From Syntrophaceae bacterium UBA6252 (GTDB lineage Bacteria > Desulfobacterota > Syntrophia > Syntrophales > UBA6807): a stretch of 33,113 nucleotides of DNA. This document shows positions 24,814 through 32,106 of the stretch, in pieces. The translations under genes and the position numbers were made by a program. Location of the stretch: positions 81,793-114,905 of the forward strand of contig DJVQ01000056.1 of NCBI GenBank assembly GCA_002441265.1, given 5' to 3'. Within the stretch, counting starts at the first letter, position 1; each line of letters begins with the position of its first letter. The notes beneath the pieces are model-generated. The model saw only the letters and a program-made list of their open reading frames with translations, searched no databases and was not told the origin of the DNA.

Positions 24814-25875
24814 ATGTCCCGTCTTGATTTGCCTACAGGGATAAATTGCCTTTGCGCGGTCCTTCCGCTGCTGCTCCTGCCGGGCCTTTCCGGCGCCGCG
24901 TCCCTCCAGGTCCTGGAGACGAAGGACGCGGCCGTGGTTTATGAATCCCGGGAAGGGGCCCTGGCGGGGGAGATCCCCGGCGCCTGCCGCGGCGTTCGGG
25001 ACGAGCTTCAAAGAACCTTCGGTTTCGAATTGACTTACCGGCCGGTGATCCGCCTCGTCGGCGAGGAGGCGCCGGAGGGGGCCGGAAGGGGCACCTTCCG
25101 GTTCATCGCCTATGCCCGGCCGGAGGAGCGGCTCGTCGTTCTGTTCCTTGCCCCGATCCGCGCTTCGGGGGTCCCCCTGGCATCGGTCCTGAAACACGAG
25201 GTCTGCCATCTTCTTCTCCACGACGCCGTGGGCGGGGACCGGCTGCCGAGATGGCTCGACGAGGGGATCGCCCAGTGGGCGAGCGGCGGGTTTTCGGAAC
25301 TCGCCGCACCGAGGCGTCCCTTTTTCCTTCCCGGGGCGATTCTCTCGGGGACGGACATTCCCCTCGGCGAACTTGTCTCACGCTTTCCGGGAACGGAGCG
25401 GGACATCCGGCTTGCCTACGAAAAAAGCAAAAGCGTCGTGGAAACCCTCCTCGAAACCGGAGGGGGGATCGAAAGGCTGTCCCTCCTTCTTCGGGCCCTG
25501 TCGCGGGGGGAACAGCTCGAAAAGGCGTTCCGGGACGTGTACGGGACGACGCTCGAGGAATTCGAGGCGGCGTGGAAGCGCCGCGTCACGGGGATCGCGG
25601 GTTGGCTGTTCTACCTCTCCCGCTATCTGTATGAAATTGTCTTCTTCGCCGGGGCCCTGGCCGCCTTTTTGGGCTTTCTCCGTTATCTCCGGAAAAAAAG
25701 GGCATACCGGGACGATGAGGACGAAGGGGACGGGGAAGACCCTGGCGAAGACCGGCCCGGCCGGTCTTTTACCCCACAGCGTCAGGTGAGTTTTCCACTT
25801 GACGGAAGGGGAAAAGGGGGGATAGACAAGACACAAAAAAACGACGGGGACCTTGAAAGGAGTCCATCGGAATGA
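24814..25875 (+). CDS. Exported, membrane-anchored peptidase-MA-like zinc peptidase
   Basis: 353-aa protein with a signal peptide (CAVLPLLLLPGLSGAAS, residues about 13-30), an extracytoplasmic gluzincin-like domain, and a C-terminal transmembrane helix (about residues 263-289, IVFFAGALAAFLGFL) with a basic and then acidic cytoplasmic tail. The zinc site is HEVCH (residues 128-132) with a downstream glutamate, Glu150, in LDEGIAQWASGG, as in peptidase-MA proteins. Its substrate is unknown. It lies 21 nt after livF and its stop overlaps the start of the acyl-CoA synthetase, so it is part of the operon. It could process or help assemble an envelope protein of the same system; this is inference. 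Confidence 0.83.
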   Translation: MSRLDLPTGINCLCAVLPLLLLPGLSGAASLQVLETKDAAVVYESREGALAGEIPGACRGVRDELQRTFGFELTYRPVIRLVGEEAPEGAGRGTFRFIAYARPEERLVVLFLAPIRASGVPLASVLKHEVCHLLLHDAVGGDRLPRWLDEGIAQWASGGFSELAAPRRPFFLPGAILSGTDIPLGELVSRFPGTERDIRLAYEKSKSVVETLLETGGGIERLSLLLRALSRGEQLEKAFRDVYGTTLEEFEAAWKRRVTGIAGWLFYLSRYLYEIVFFAGALAAFLGFLRYLRKKRAYRDDEDEGDGEDPGEDRPGRSFTPQRQVSFPLDGRGKGGIDKTQKNDGDLERSPSE

Positions 25876-27983
25876 ATCCTCTGCACAAAATCATGAACCC
25901 CGAATCCATCGCCATCGTCGGGGCGAGCAACAACGTCATGAAAATGGGAACGATCCAGTGTCTCAACCTCATCGGGAGCGGTTATCCCGGGCCGATCTTT
26001 CCCGTTCATCCATCGGAAAAGGAAGTCCTGGGAAAGAAGGCGTATCCGTCCATCGACGCCCTTCCCCAGGTTCCCGACATCGCGGTCCTCGTCGTGCCCA
26101 CCCTCCTGGTGCCCGACATGCTCCGGCAATTCGGCGAACTCGGAACGAAACACGCCGTGATCGTCAGCGCCGGTTTCAGCGAAACGGGAGAAGGCGGAGA
26201 GGAACTGCAGCAAGAGATCGTCCGCATCGCCGGGGAGTACGGGATCCGGTTCCTCGGACCCAACTGCGTGGGAATCCTGAACACGGCATATCCGCTGAAC
26301 CTGACCGTCTTTCCCCCCTGCGACCGGGGAGGGGGACTGGGCGTGGCGTCCCAGAGCGGCACCTTCATCACCCAGAACCTGACCTGGCTGCACCGCAACG
26401 GCATCGTCCTCGGCAAGGGCATGAGCGTGGGGAACGAGGCGAACATCGACATCGTGGACTGTCTGGATTATTTTGGAGAAGACGAAGAAACCAAGGCCAT
26501 CGGCCTGTACATCGAAGGGATCCGGAGGGCGTCCGCCTTCCTGGAGACGGCGAGAAGGATCAGCCGGAAGAAGCCCATCGTCGCCCAGTACGTGGGGGGA
26601 ACGATAGCGGGGGCCCGGTCGGGATCGAGCCATACCGGGGCCATCGCCGGTCCGTCGTTCATTTACGAGGGTCTTTTCGCCCAGGCGGGGATCATTGTCG
26701 TCGACACCATCGAGGAGGTCTTCCGTACGGCGTTCGCCCTGGCCTCCCAGCCGCCCCTCCGGGGGAAACGGATCGCCGTCGTCACGAACTCGGGCGGTCC
26801 CGGGACGGCGGCGGCGGACACCCTGAACCGCGTCGGTCTGGACGTTCCGGAGTTTTCCGAGGCGACGAAGACGGCCATCCGGCCGTTTATCGCCGGCCAC
26901 GCCAGCGCGCGGAACCCCGTTGACGTGACCTTCGATCTCGATATGCCCAAGCTGGCCCGGAATATTCCGGAGGTCCTGTTCAAGGATGAAGAGATCGACG
27001 GGGTGATCGCCCATGGGATCATGGACTCGGGCTTCTTCGATGTGATCCTCCCGATCGCCCGGAAAGTCCTCTCCCTGGGAGATGACATCCCCATCACGCT
27101 CCCGAAGACGGATCTCGAACCCCTGATCGGGATGCCCCGCCGATACGGGAAACCGCTCCTGGTGAGTTCCTTCTTCGGCAGCGAGGACCGGTGCATCCGG
27201 ACCTTCCACGAAAGGGGCGTTCCCGTTTTCGATTCCCCGGAAAAGGCGGCGAAGGCCATGGCGGCCTTCTACAGCCATCTCCGGATCCGGAACCGGAAGG
27301 AGGGCGTTTCCCCCGCCGCCCCACAGCCTCCCCCCGCCGAGGCGCTGAATCTCCTTCAGGGGCCCCTGGATGAATACCGGGCCAAGCGGATCTTCGCCGC
27401 CTACGGCATTCCCGTCACCCGGGAGATCCTCGTCAGGACCCTTCCGGAAGCGGTGGAGGCCGCCGGGACGATCGGGTATCCCGTCGTGCTGAAAGGCTGT
27501 TCCCCCGAGATCCTTCACAAGACGGAACAGGGGATGGTCTTTCTCGATCTCAAGAACGAGGACGAGATGGTCCGTGCTTTCCGGACCCTCCGGGGCAGAA
27601 ACGGGGAGATTCCCGTCCTGGTGGCGGAAATGCTGCGGGGGGACCGGGAGTTCATGGCCGGCATGACCTCCGCACCCGGATTCCCGCCCTGCATCCTCTT
27701 CGGGCTGGGCGGGGTGTTTGCCGAGGTCCTCAGGGACCACCAGGTCCGGCTGGCCCCCCTGAGCGTCGAGGATGCCTTCGAAATGATGGATTCCCTTCAA
27801 TCGAGGAAACTGCTGACGGCGTACCGGGGAATGAAGGCGGTCAACCGGGAATCCCTCGCGTCGCTCCTGGCGGCCCTCGGGCGGCTGGCCCTGGATTTTC
27901 CCGCCATCCGGGAAATGGACCTCAACCCGATCCTGATCGTCGACGGAGAACCCCGGGTGGTGGACGGCCTGATCGGCCTTTAA
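25872..27983 (+). CDS. ADP-forming acyl-CoA synthetase (acetate--CoA ligase-like, fused alpha-beta)
   Basis: 703-aa fusion of the CoA-binding/ligase alpha part and the ATP-grasp beta part. It interconverts an acyl-CoA, ADP and phosphate with the acid, ATP and CoA. Residues 1-130 are the CoA-binding Rossmann domain (SIAIVGASNNVMKMG). The ligase domains follow, with the phosphorylated histidine in SGSSHTGAIAG at His254. From about 485 comes the ATP-grasp domain (EYRAKRIFAAYGIPVTRE, VLKGCSPEILHKTEQG, ILFGLGGVFAEVLRDHQVRL in pieces), ending EMDLNPILI. The acid cannot be inferred. AAAGGAG precedes the ATG. Placement after liv genes suggests it acts on an acid derived from the imported ligand, or conserves ATP during its breakdown. 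A strong terminator follows. Confidence 0.93.
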   Translation: MNPLHKIMNPESIAIVGASNNVMKMGTIQCLNLIGSGYPGPIFPVHPSEKEVLGKKAYPSIDALPQVPDIAVLVVPTLLVPDMLRQFGELGTKHAVIVSAGFSETGEGGEELQQEIVRIAGEYGIRFLGPNCVGILNTAYPLNLTVFPPCDRGGGLGVASQSGTFITQNLTWLHRNGIVLGKGMSVGNEANIDIVDCLDYFGEDEETKAIGLYIEGIRRASAFLETARRISRKKPIVAQYVGGTIAGARSGSSHTGAIAGPSFIYEGLFAQAGIIVVDTIEEVFRTAFALASQPPLRGKRIAVVTNSGGPGTAAADTLNRVGLDVPEFSEATKTAIRPFIAGHASARNPVDVTFDLDMPKLARNIPEVLFKDEEIDGVIAHGIMDSGFFDVILPIARKVLSLGDDIPITLPKTDLEPLIGMPRRYGKPLLVSSFFGSEDRCIRTFHERGVPVFDSPEKAAKAMAAFYSHLRIRNRKEGVSPAAPQPPPAEALNLLQGPLDEYRAKRIFAAYGIPVTREILVRTLPEAVEAAGTIGYPVVLKGCSPEILHKTEQGMVFLDLKNEDEMVRAFRTLRGRNGEIPVLVAEMLRGDREFMAGMTSAPGFPPCILFGLGGVFAEVLRDHQVRLAPLSVEDAFEMMDSLQSRKLLTAYRGMKAVNRESLASLLAALGRLALDFPAIREMDLNPILIVDGEPRVVDGLIGL

Positions 27984-28024
27984 ACCCCGGCGGGACCGGA
28001 AACGGAGCGCCGAGGAAATGTTCG

Positions 28025-28056
28025 GGCGGTTTCACGGCCGTGAAACCGCCTTTCTG
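28025..28056 (+). terminator. Rho-independent terminator of the liv/acyl-CoA synthetase operon
   Basis: A 26-bp perfect palindrome (28025-28050; left arm GGCGGTTTCACGG) is followed by TTTCTG. The U-tract is short but the stem is very stable. It lies 42 nt after the synthetase stop and separates it from the MORN/selenoprotein cluster. Confidence 0.75.
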
Positions 28057-28275
28057 CGAAAGCCGGTGGTTGGAATGGTCCAATCCTGTCCATATCTGAT
28101 CATAGGCCGCCCGGCCTTCCGGGTTCCGGCAAAAGCGGAGCGGAAGGGACGCGCTTCCGTCCGGAGGAGTTGATTCTTCCGGTTCCATGGGATACAAGAT
28201 GCCCTGTCGTTTCCCCGGGGCGCGTCTGTTCCCGGGGACGTCCCCTTCGCCCCGCGGGGTGCCGGGGTACGAAAT

Positions 28276-28307
28276 TTGCAAAATTGTGGACGTTCACAAA
28301 CTTGCAA
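28276..28307. promoter_or_regulatory. Inverted repeat, possible operator of the MORN/selenoprotein cluster
   Basis: TTGCAA-AA-TTGTG (28276-28288) and CACAA-AC-TTGCAA (28295-28307) are 11 of 13 matched around the centre GACGTT. It stands in an AT-rich patch just before the ribosome-binding site (TGGAGG) of the MORN gene, where a bound repressor would block expression. No convincing promoter was seen upstream. Confidence 0.45.
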
Positions 28308-28319
28308 CTGGAGGGTTCC

Positions 28320-29027
28320 ATGCGTAGAATCGGAATGACAGGGCTTTTCCTGTTTCTCATCGCCTTCGCCGCCGTTCCGGCGGCGCTGGCGGAGTGTGTG
28401 GATGGGGATTGCATCAACGGAAAGGGGAAATTCGAATTTCCCGACGGAAAGGTGTACGAGGGCACCTTCAAGGACGGAATCCCCGACGGTCAGGGGGCTT
28501 TCACCTATCCCGACGCGACGATGAAGAGGGGAACGCTGACCTACACGTATCATGTCGGCGGCCGTTACGAGGGGGAAGTGAAGGACGGAAAGAAGGAAGG
28601 ACGGGGAGTCTTCTATTACACGAGCGGAAACGAGTACTCGGGCACCTTCCGGAACGACCTGAGGGAAGGGAAGGGGACCCTGAAGTTCAAGGGCGGTTCG
28701 GTCTACGAGGGGGATTTCAGGAACGACAAGCAGGAAGGCAGGGGCGTCATGGTCAACGCCGACGGGAGCCGCTACGAGGGGACATTCAGGGACGGGCTTC
28801 CTGACGGAAAAGGGGTGTTTCTTTTTCCCGACGGCCGGAAATACGAAGGGGAACTCCGGGAGAACCGGATCACCGGAAAGGGCACGATGCACTTTCCCGA
28901 CGGCAGGAAATACACGGGGGAATTCAAGGAAGAACTCATGGACGGGGAAGGGACGATGCTCTTCCCCGACGGAAAGAAGCAAACGGGGAAATTTGAGAAG
29001 GGAGCATTCCTCGGGGAGAAGCCCTGA
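28320..29027 (+). CDS. Exported MORN-repeat protein
   Basis: 235-aa protein with an N-terminal signal peptide (MTGLFLFLIAFAAVPAALA, residues 6-24) and then about eight MORN repeats of roughly 23 residues filling the rest, for example KVYEGTFKDGIPDGQG, GRYEGEVKDGKKEGRG, SVYEGDFRNDKQEGRG and RKYTGEFKEELMDGEG. The last unit is degenerate. Two Cys residues just after the predicted cleavage site (AECVDGDC) could form a disulfide. MORN repeats make a beta-hairpin ribbon that binds proteins or lipids; no enzyme domain is present. GGAGG precedes the ATG. It lies 36 nt before the selenoprotein gene and is likely cotranscribed. A role as scaffold in that system is inference. Confidence 0.88.
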   Translation: MRRIGMTGLFLFLIAFAAVPAALAECVDGDCINGKGKFEFPDGKVYEGTFKDGIPDGQGAFTYPDATMKRGTLTYTYHVGGRYEGEVKDGKKEGRGVFYYTSGNEYSGTFRNDLREGKGTLKFKGGSVYEGDFRNDKQEGRGVMVNADGSRYEGTFRDGLPDGKGVFLFPDGRKYEGELRENRITGKGTMHFPDGRKYTGEFKEELMDGEGTMLFPDGKKQTGKFEKGAFLGEKP

Positions 29028-29063
29028 GGGAATGGAAACCGGGAATCCCGATTCGGACGACCG

Positions 29064-30194
29064 ATGAACGAGAAAAGGAGAACCGCATTGAGAAGCCTGA
29101 AAATATCCGCCGTACTGGCGGCCGCATTGCTCGTTGTCCTGGCGGGCATCCTTTCGCCGGCGCGGGCGGAGGAAACCAAGAGCGTCACGCTGCTGTACAC
29201 AGGGGAATTCAAGGGGCAGATCCTGCCCCGCAAGGGGTGAGGGGGCCGTCTTTCGGGCGGTCTTGCCCGAAACGCGGGAATGGTGAACAAGCTCCGTGGA
29301 ACGGAGAAGCACATCGTACTCATCGATTGCGGGGATTTTGCATCCGATGACCGGGGAACGGTGCAGGAGATCACGGCCGAGATGACCGTGAAGGGAATGA
29401 ACGGGCTGATGTACGACGCCGTCGTCCTGGGACCCCGGGACCTGTCTCTCGGGCCGACCCGCCTGAAGGCACTCATGGGGAACGCCGTCTTCCCCGCCGT
29501 GACCACCAACCTGGTGAGCGGGGCGACGGGCCGGCTCTTCGGAACGGGCCATGTCATCGTCGAACGGGGAGGGATGCGCGTCGGGATCATCGGCGTGATG
29601 CCCGAAAGGGAAGTGAGGGAGGCGGTTCCCACTTACCAGGAGAGGGGACTGTTCAAGGTGTTGTCCGTGGAGGAAGCCGTCGGGAAGGCCGTCGGCGAGA
29701 TCCGGGGAAAGGTGGACGTGCTCGCGCTGATTTCCCACGAGGGCTACGGGGAGACCTGCAAACTCGTGGAGAAGATTTCGGGGATCGATGTGGCCATTTC
29801 CGCGAGCGACGATCGTGAGACGCCTCCGGGCGTGGTTCCGCCGACGCCGGTCATGAAGGCGGCGTTCCGGGGGACCTCCCTGGGCTACGTGACGTTCGAG
29901 ATGCGGGACGGGAAGGCGGTTCTCCGGGAGAGGAAGAAGATCGACGTGGACTGCAGTGCCCCAGACATTCCCGAGGACCCGGTCGTGGCCGCCCTGATCG
30001 GTCCCGATTTCGAGGAGAAGCTGGCCAAGCTTGCCCGGGAGCGCTCCGCGGCGGAGGAGTCCCAGGTTTTGAAGGAAGCGAAGGAACTGTGGAAGCTCTC
30101 GCCCCGGGAATACCTGGAGCTGGAGATGAAGAAGGGAGGGGGGAAGGAGACCGCCGTGCCGGCGGGAAACCCCTTCCTGCAGAAGAAGCAGTGA
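29064..30194 (+). CDS. UshA-like exported selenoprotein, in-frame UGA (Sec) at codon 59
   Basis: 376-aa protein if UGA 29238-29240 is read as selenocysteine. The frame is open on both sides: upstream it encodes a signal peptide (SAVLAAALLVVLAGILSPARA) and SVTLLYTGEFKGQILPRKG; downstream GGRLSGGLARNAGMVNKL and a metallophosphatase-like domain. In the next gene GNLIPCPTCQYSKLGGLAR aligns without gaps and puts Cys74 opposite the UGA. A selenocysteine-insertion hairpin follows the UGA. Metal-site motifs of 5'-nucleotidases are partly lost: NDxHG is TGEFKG and GNHE is GPRD, while GD and SH remain. Cys89, Cys232 and Cys297 are possible partners of Sec59. I use the ATG at 29064; a TTG at 29088 with AAGGAG upstream is the alternative. 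Sec-containing UshA-like proteins are known in databases as I recall; their function is not. Confidence 0.85.
29238..29272 (+). promoter_or_regulatory. Bacterial SECIS element directing Sec at the in-frame UGA
   Basis: UGA (29238-29240) is followed after 10 nt by TTTCGGGC (29251-29258), loop GGTCTT (29259-29264) and GCCCGAAA (29265-29272): a perfect 8-bp stem. The loop begins 19 nt after the UGA, within the range known for bacterial SECIS hairpins, and contains GGUCU, the same apical motif that SelB recognises in E. coli fdhF. The hairpin overlaps the codons of the conserved GGLAR segment. Confidence 0.82.
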
Positions 30195-30225
30195 AAACCC
30201 GGAAACGGGGGGTGAAAGACGGATC

Positions 30226-31422
30226 ATGAAGAAACGAGGGAGATCCCGGGAAGCGGGAAGGAACGCCGGAGCGGGCGGAACGGCCCCCGGGAGGGCCGGC
30301 GCCGGAGTGACGGCCCTTCTTGCGGCGGTCCTTTGCATGCTTGTTCTCGCCGCGGCCGCCTGGGGGGAGCCGGCGCCGGGGAAGGTGGGCATCCGGGTCC
30401 TTCACACGAGCAATGCGGAGGGCAACCTCATCCCCTGTCCTACCTGCCAGTACTCCAAACTGGGCGGTCTCGCCCGGCGCACCGCCTTCATCCTCGCGGA
30501 GAAGTCCCGGACCGGAAACGTTCTGGTGGTCGATTCGGGGAATCTCTTCGCCGTGCCGGAGGGCACCCGGCCGACGGAAGCGGAGCTGAAAACCGCCGAT
30601 ATCATTGTCGAGGCGTACAACCGGATGGGGATGCACGCCATGAATATCGGACACCGCGAAACGGCCATGGGAAGGGATTTCTTCTCCAGACCGGAAGTGA
30701 AGAATCTCCCCTGGATTTCGTCGAACCTCCTGGACGGCGATGGGAAACCCATTTTCAAGACCTGGGTTGTCCATAAGCTGGGAAACGTGAGAATCGGAGT
30801 CATCGGGCTCGCCAGCGCGAAGGGAAACGCCGTTGTCCAGCAAAGGTGGGGCAAAGGCGCCTCCTTTGCGGATCCGCTCCTTTCCGCGAAAAAGGCCATC
30901 CGGGAACTGCTGGGGCAGACGGACGTGGTCCTGCTCCTGTCCGCGCTGTCCCCGGACGAGGTGGACAGGCTCGCATCGGAAAATCCCGGGATCTGCTTCA
31001 TCCTCGGCGGCGGCGACGGGGGCACCACCGTGAGGCCGCTGCAGAAATCGGGCACGCCGGTACTTCGTTCGGGAAGGGACGGCATGTACGTGGGCAGGCT
31101 CGATCTCACCTGCGTCGAGGGGAAACCCGGATTCCTGGATGCCGGAGAAGAGGCCAAGCTGCATCTCGATCTGCAGGGCCTGGAACAGCGCATCGCGGTG
31201 ATGAAGCAAGCCCGGGAAAACAGGGGGGGGGGCGCCCTGGAAAAAATGATCGCCGAGCTGGAAGACAGGAAAAAGGCCGTCGAGGGGGAACTGGTGAGAG
31301 TCTGTTCCTGCAGCACCGAAACGGGAAAATTCCTGTGGTCCCTCGTTCCCATGGAAAGCGATCTTCCCGACGATGCGATTGTAATCCACAGGCTCAAGAA
31401 GGAGGGACTGGATCAACCCTGA
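30226..31422 (+). CDS. UshA-like exported protein with CxxC motif, Cys paralogue of the selenoprotein
   Basis: 398-aa extracytoplasmic protein. A basic, Gly/Ala-rich N-terminus leads into a hydrophobic stretch (VTALLAAVLCMLVLAAAAWG, about residues 28-47), a signal peptide or anchor. The mature part is a UshA-type metallophosphatase fold: VGIRVLHTSNAEGNLIP, then C71-P-T-C74, then SKLGGLARRTAF. The metal ligands are degenerate: NDxHG is SNAEG, GD is GN, GNHE is IGHRE, and the GHxH region is GGGDGG, so phosphatase activity is doubtful. A predicted helical region (KQARENRGGGALEKMIAELEDRKK, in pieces) and C360-S-C362 lie near the C-terminus. It starts 31 nt after the selenoprotein. A run of ten G (31223-31232) interrupts the helix coding region. 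The stop TGA is supplied by a family-E repeat that begins here. Confidence 0.82.
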   Translation: MKKRGRSREAGRNAGAGGTAPGRAGAGVTALLAAVLCMLVLAAAAWGEPAPGKVGIRVLHTSNAEGNLIPCPTCQYSKLGGLARRTAFILAEKSRTGNVLVVDSGNLFAVPEGTRPTEAELKTADIIVEAYNRMGMHAMNIGHRETAMGRDFFSRPEVKNLPWISSNLLDGDGKPIFKTWVVHKLGNVRIGVIGLASAKGNAVVQQRWGKGASFADPLLSAKKAIRELLGQTDVVLLLSALSPDEVDRLASENPGICFILGGGDGGTTVRPLQKSGTPVLRSGRDGMYVGRLDLTCVEGKPGFLDAGEEAKLHLDLQGLEQRIAVMKQARENRGGGALEKMIAELEDRKKAVEGELVRVCSCSTETGKFLWSLVPMESDLPDDAIVIHRLKKEGLDQP

Positions 31423-31583
31423 CGGCTTCGTTAAAAGTCCATGGGCTGTGTCGCCCTTCGTCCCTCGCACCCCCGGCGCACGTTGCGTGCGCCTCGGGCG
31501 TCGCGATTCGGGCGGCTCGTCTCGGGGGTCTTTTGCTTTGCCGTTCGAAAAGAGCGCCGTGTCGACTTTCACGGGCTCGTCAA
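31421..31583 (-). repeat. Family-E repeat, reverse-oriented copy
   Basis: The left end TGACGGCTTCGTTAAAAGTC matches the reverse complement of the right end of the copy at 7416-7563, and the middle (CCCTTCGTCCCTCG, then GCGATTCGGGCGG, then CTTTTGCTTTGCCGTTC) matches its interior. The right end ACGGGCTCGTCAA is the complement of the TTGACGA-type terminus seen at 4943. The region between the UshA-like stop and the rhodanese start is otherwise empty. Confidence 0.7.
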
Positions 31584-31614
31584 CCATGATGGAACAAAAG
31601 GGGATTTTCTTTCA

Positions 31615-32106
31615 ATGCCGTCTTTCACGAGATCCGTTTCCCATGCGATTCTCCTCGTTCTTGCGGGGGTCGTGGCGGCGGCGGTGACGAACTTCCTGAG
31701 ACCCGACGGGCTTCCCTGGAAGGGAGACTGGTCGGCCCAGGCCCAGAGGGAAATCTCCCTCCGGGGGTTCGACAGCATCACCCGGAGCGAGTACGAAGCC
31801 ATGGAGCGGGAGGGGCGGCTGGTCCTCCTGGATCCGAGAGGTCTGCGGCTTTCCGGTGCAATGCCCTCCCCGGGCTCCCTGAACCTCTCCCCCGGGGACG
31901 TCCCGTCCAGGATCGGGGAACTCAGGGTCCTTTCCGACGCGGGAATGGTTCTTGTCGTCCTGTGCGAGAGCGAACGGTGCGCCCTCGGGGCGGAGCTGGC
32001 GGCGACGCTCCGGAAAAACGGGTTTTCCGCGTTCCGGGTCTTCCGGTGGGAGAAAAGAAAGGGCCTGCCGGGAGAGGTCTTTCCGGAAAAAAGGGAGGGG
32101 ACATGA
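31615..32106 (+). CDS. Membrane-anchored rhodanese-like protein
   Basis: 163-aa protein with an N-terminal membrane helix (HAILLVLAGVVAAAVTNFL, residues about 9-27) and an extracytoplasmic rhodanese domain. The domain starts FDSITRSEYEAMEREGRLVLLDPR, has the GAMPSPGSLNLSP turn, and the active-site loop LCESERCALGAELAATL with Cys117 as candidate persulfide-carrying residue and Cys122 five residues on. Rhodaneses move sulfane sulfur or act in thiol redox relays. The open frame runs upstream to 31441 through the repeat, but the ATG at 31615, with AAGGGG upstream, gives a clean anchor. Its stop overlaps the start of the next gene (ATGA), so the two are translationally coupled. Confidence 0.85.
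   Translation: MPSFTRSVSHAILLVLAGVVAAAVTNFLRPDGLPWKGDWSAQAQREISLRGFDSITRSEYEAMEREGRLVLLDPRGLRLSGAMPSPGSLNLSPGDVPSRIGELRVLSDAGMVLVVLCESERCALGAELAATLRKNGFSAFRVFRWEKRKGLPGEVFPEKREGT

Noticed and set aside
29238..29240. The in-frame TGA as a nonsense mutation making a pseudogene
   Set aside because: The frame is intact on both sides, the TGA aligns with Cys in the paralogue, and a SECIS hairpin with the canonical loop follows at the right distance.
31441..31614. N-terminal extension of the rhodanese-like protein
   Set aside because: It is translated repeat-E sequence; the membrane anchor begins right after the ATG at 31615.
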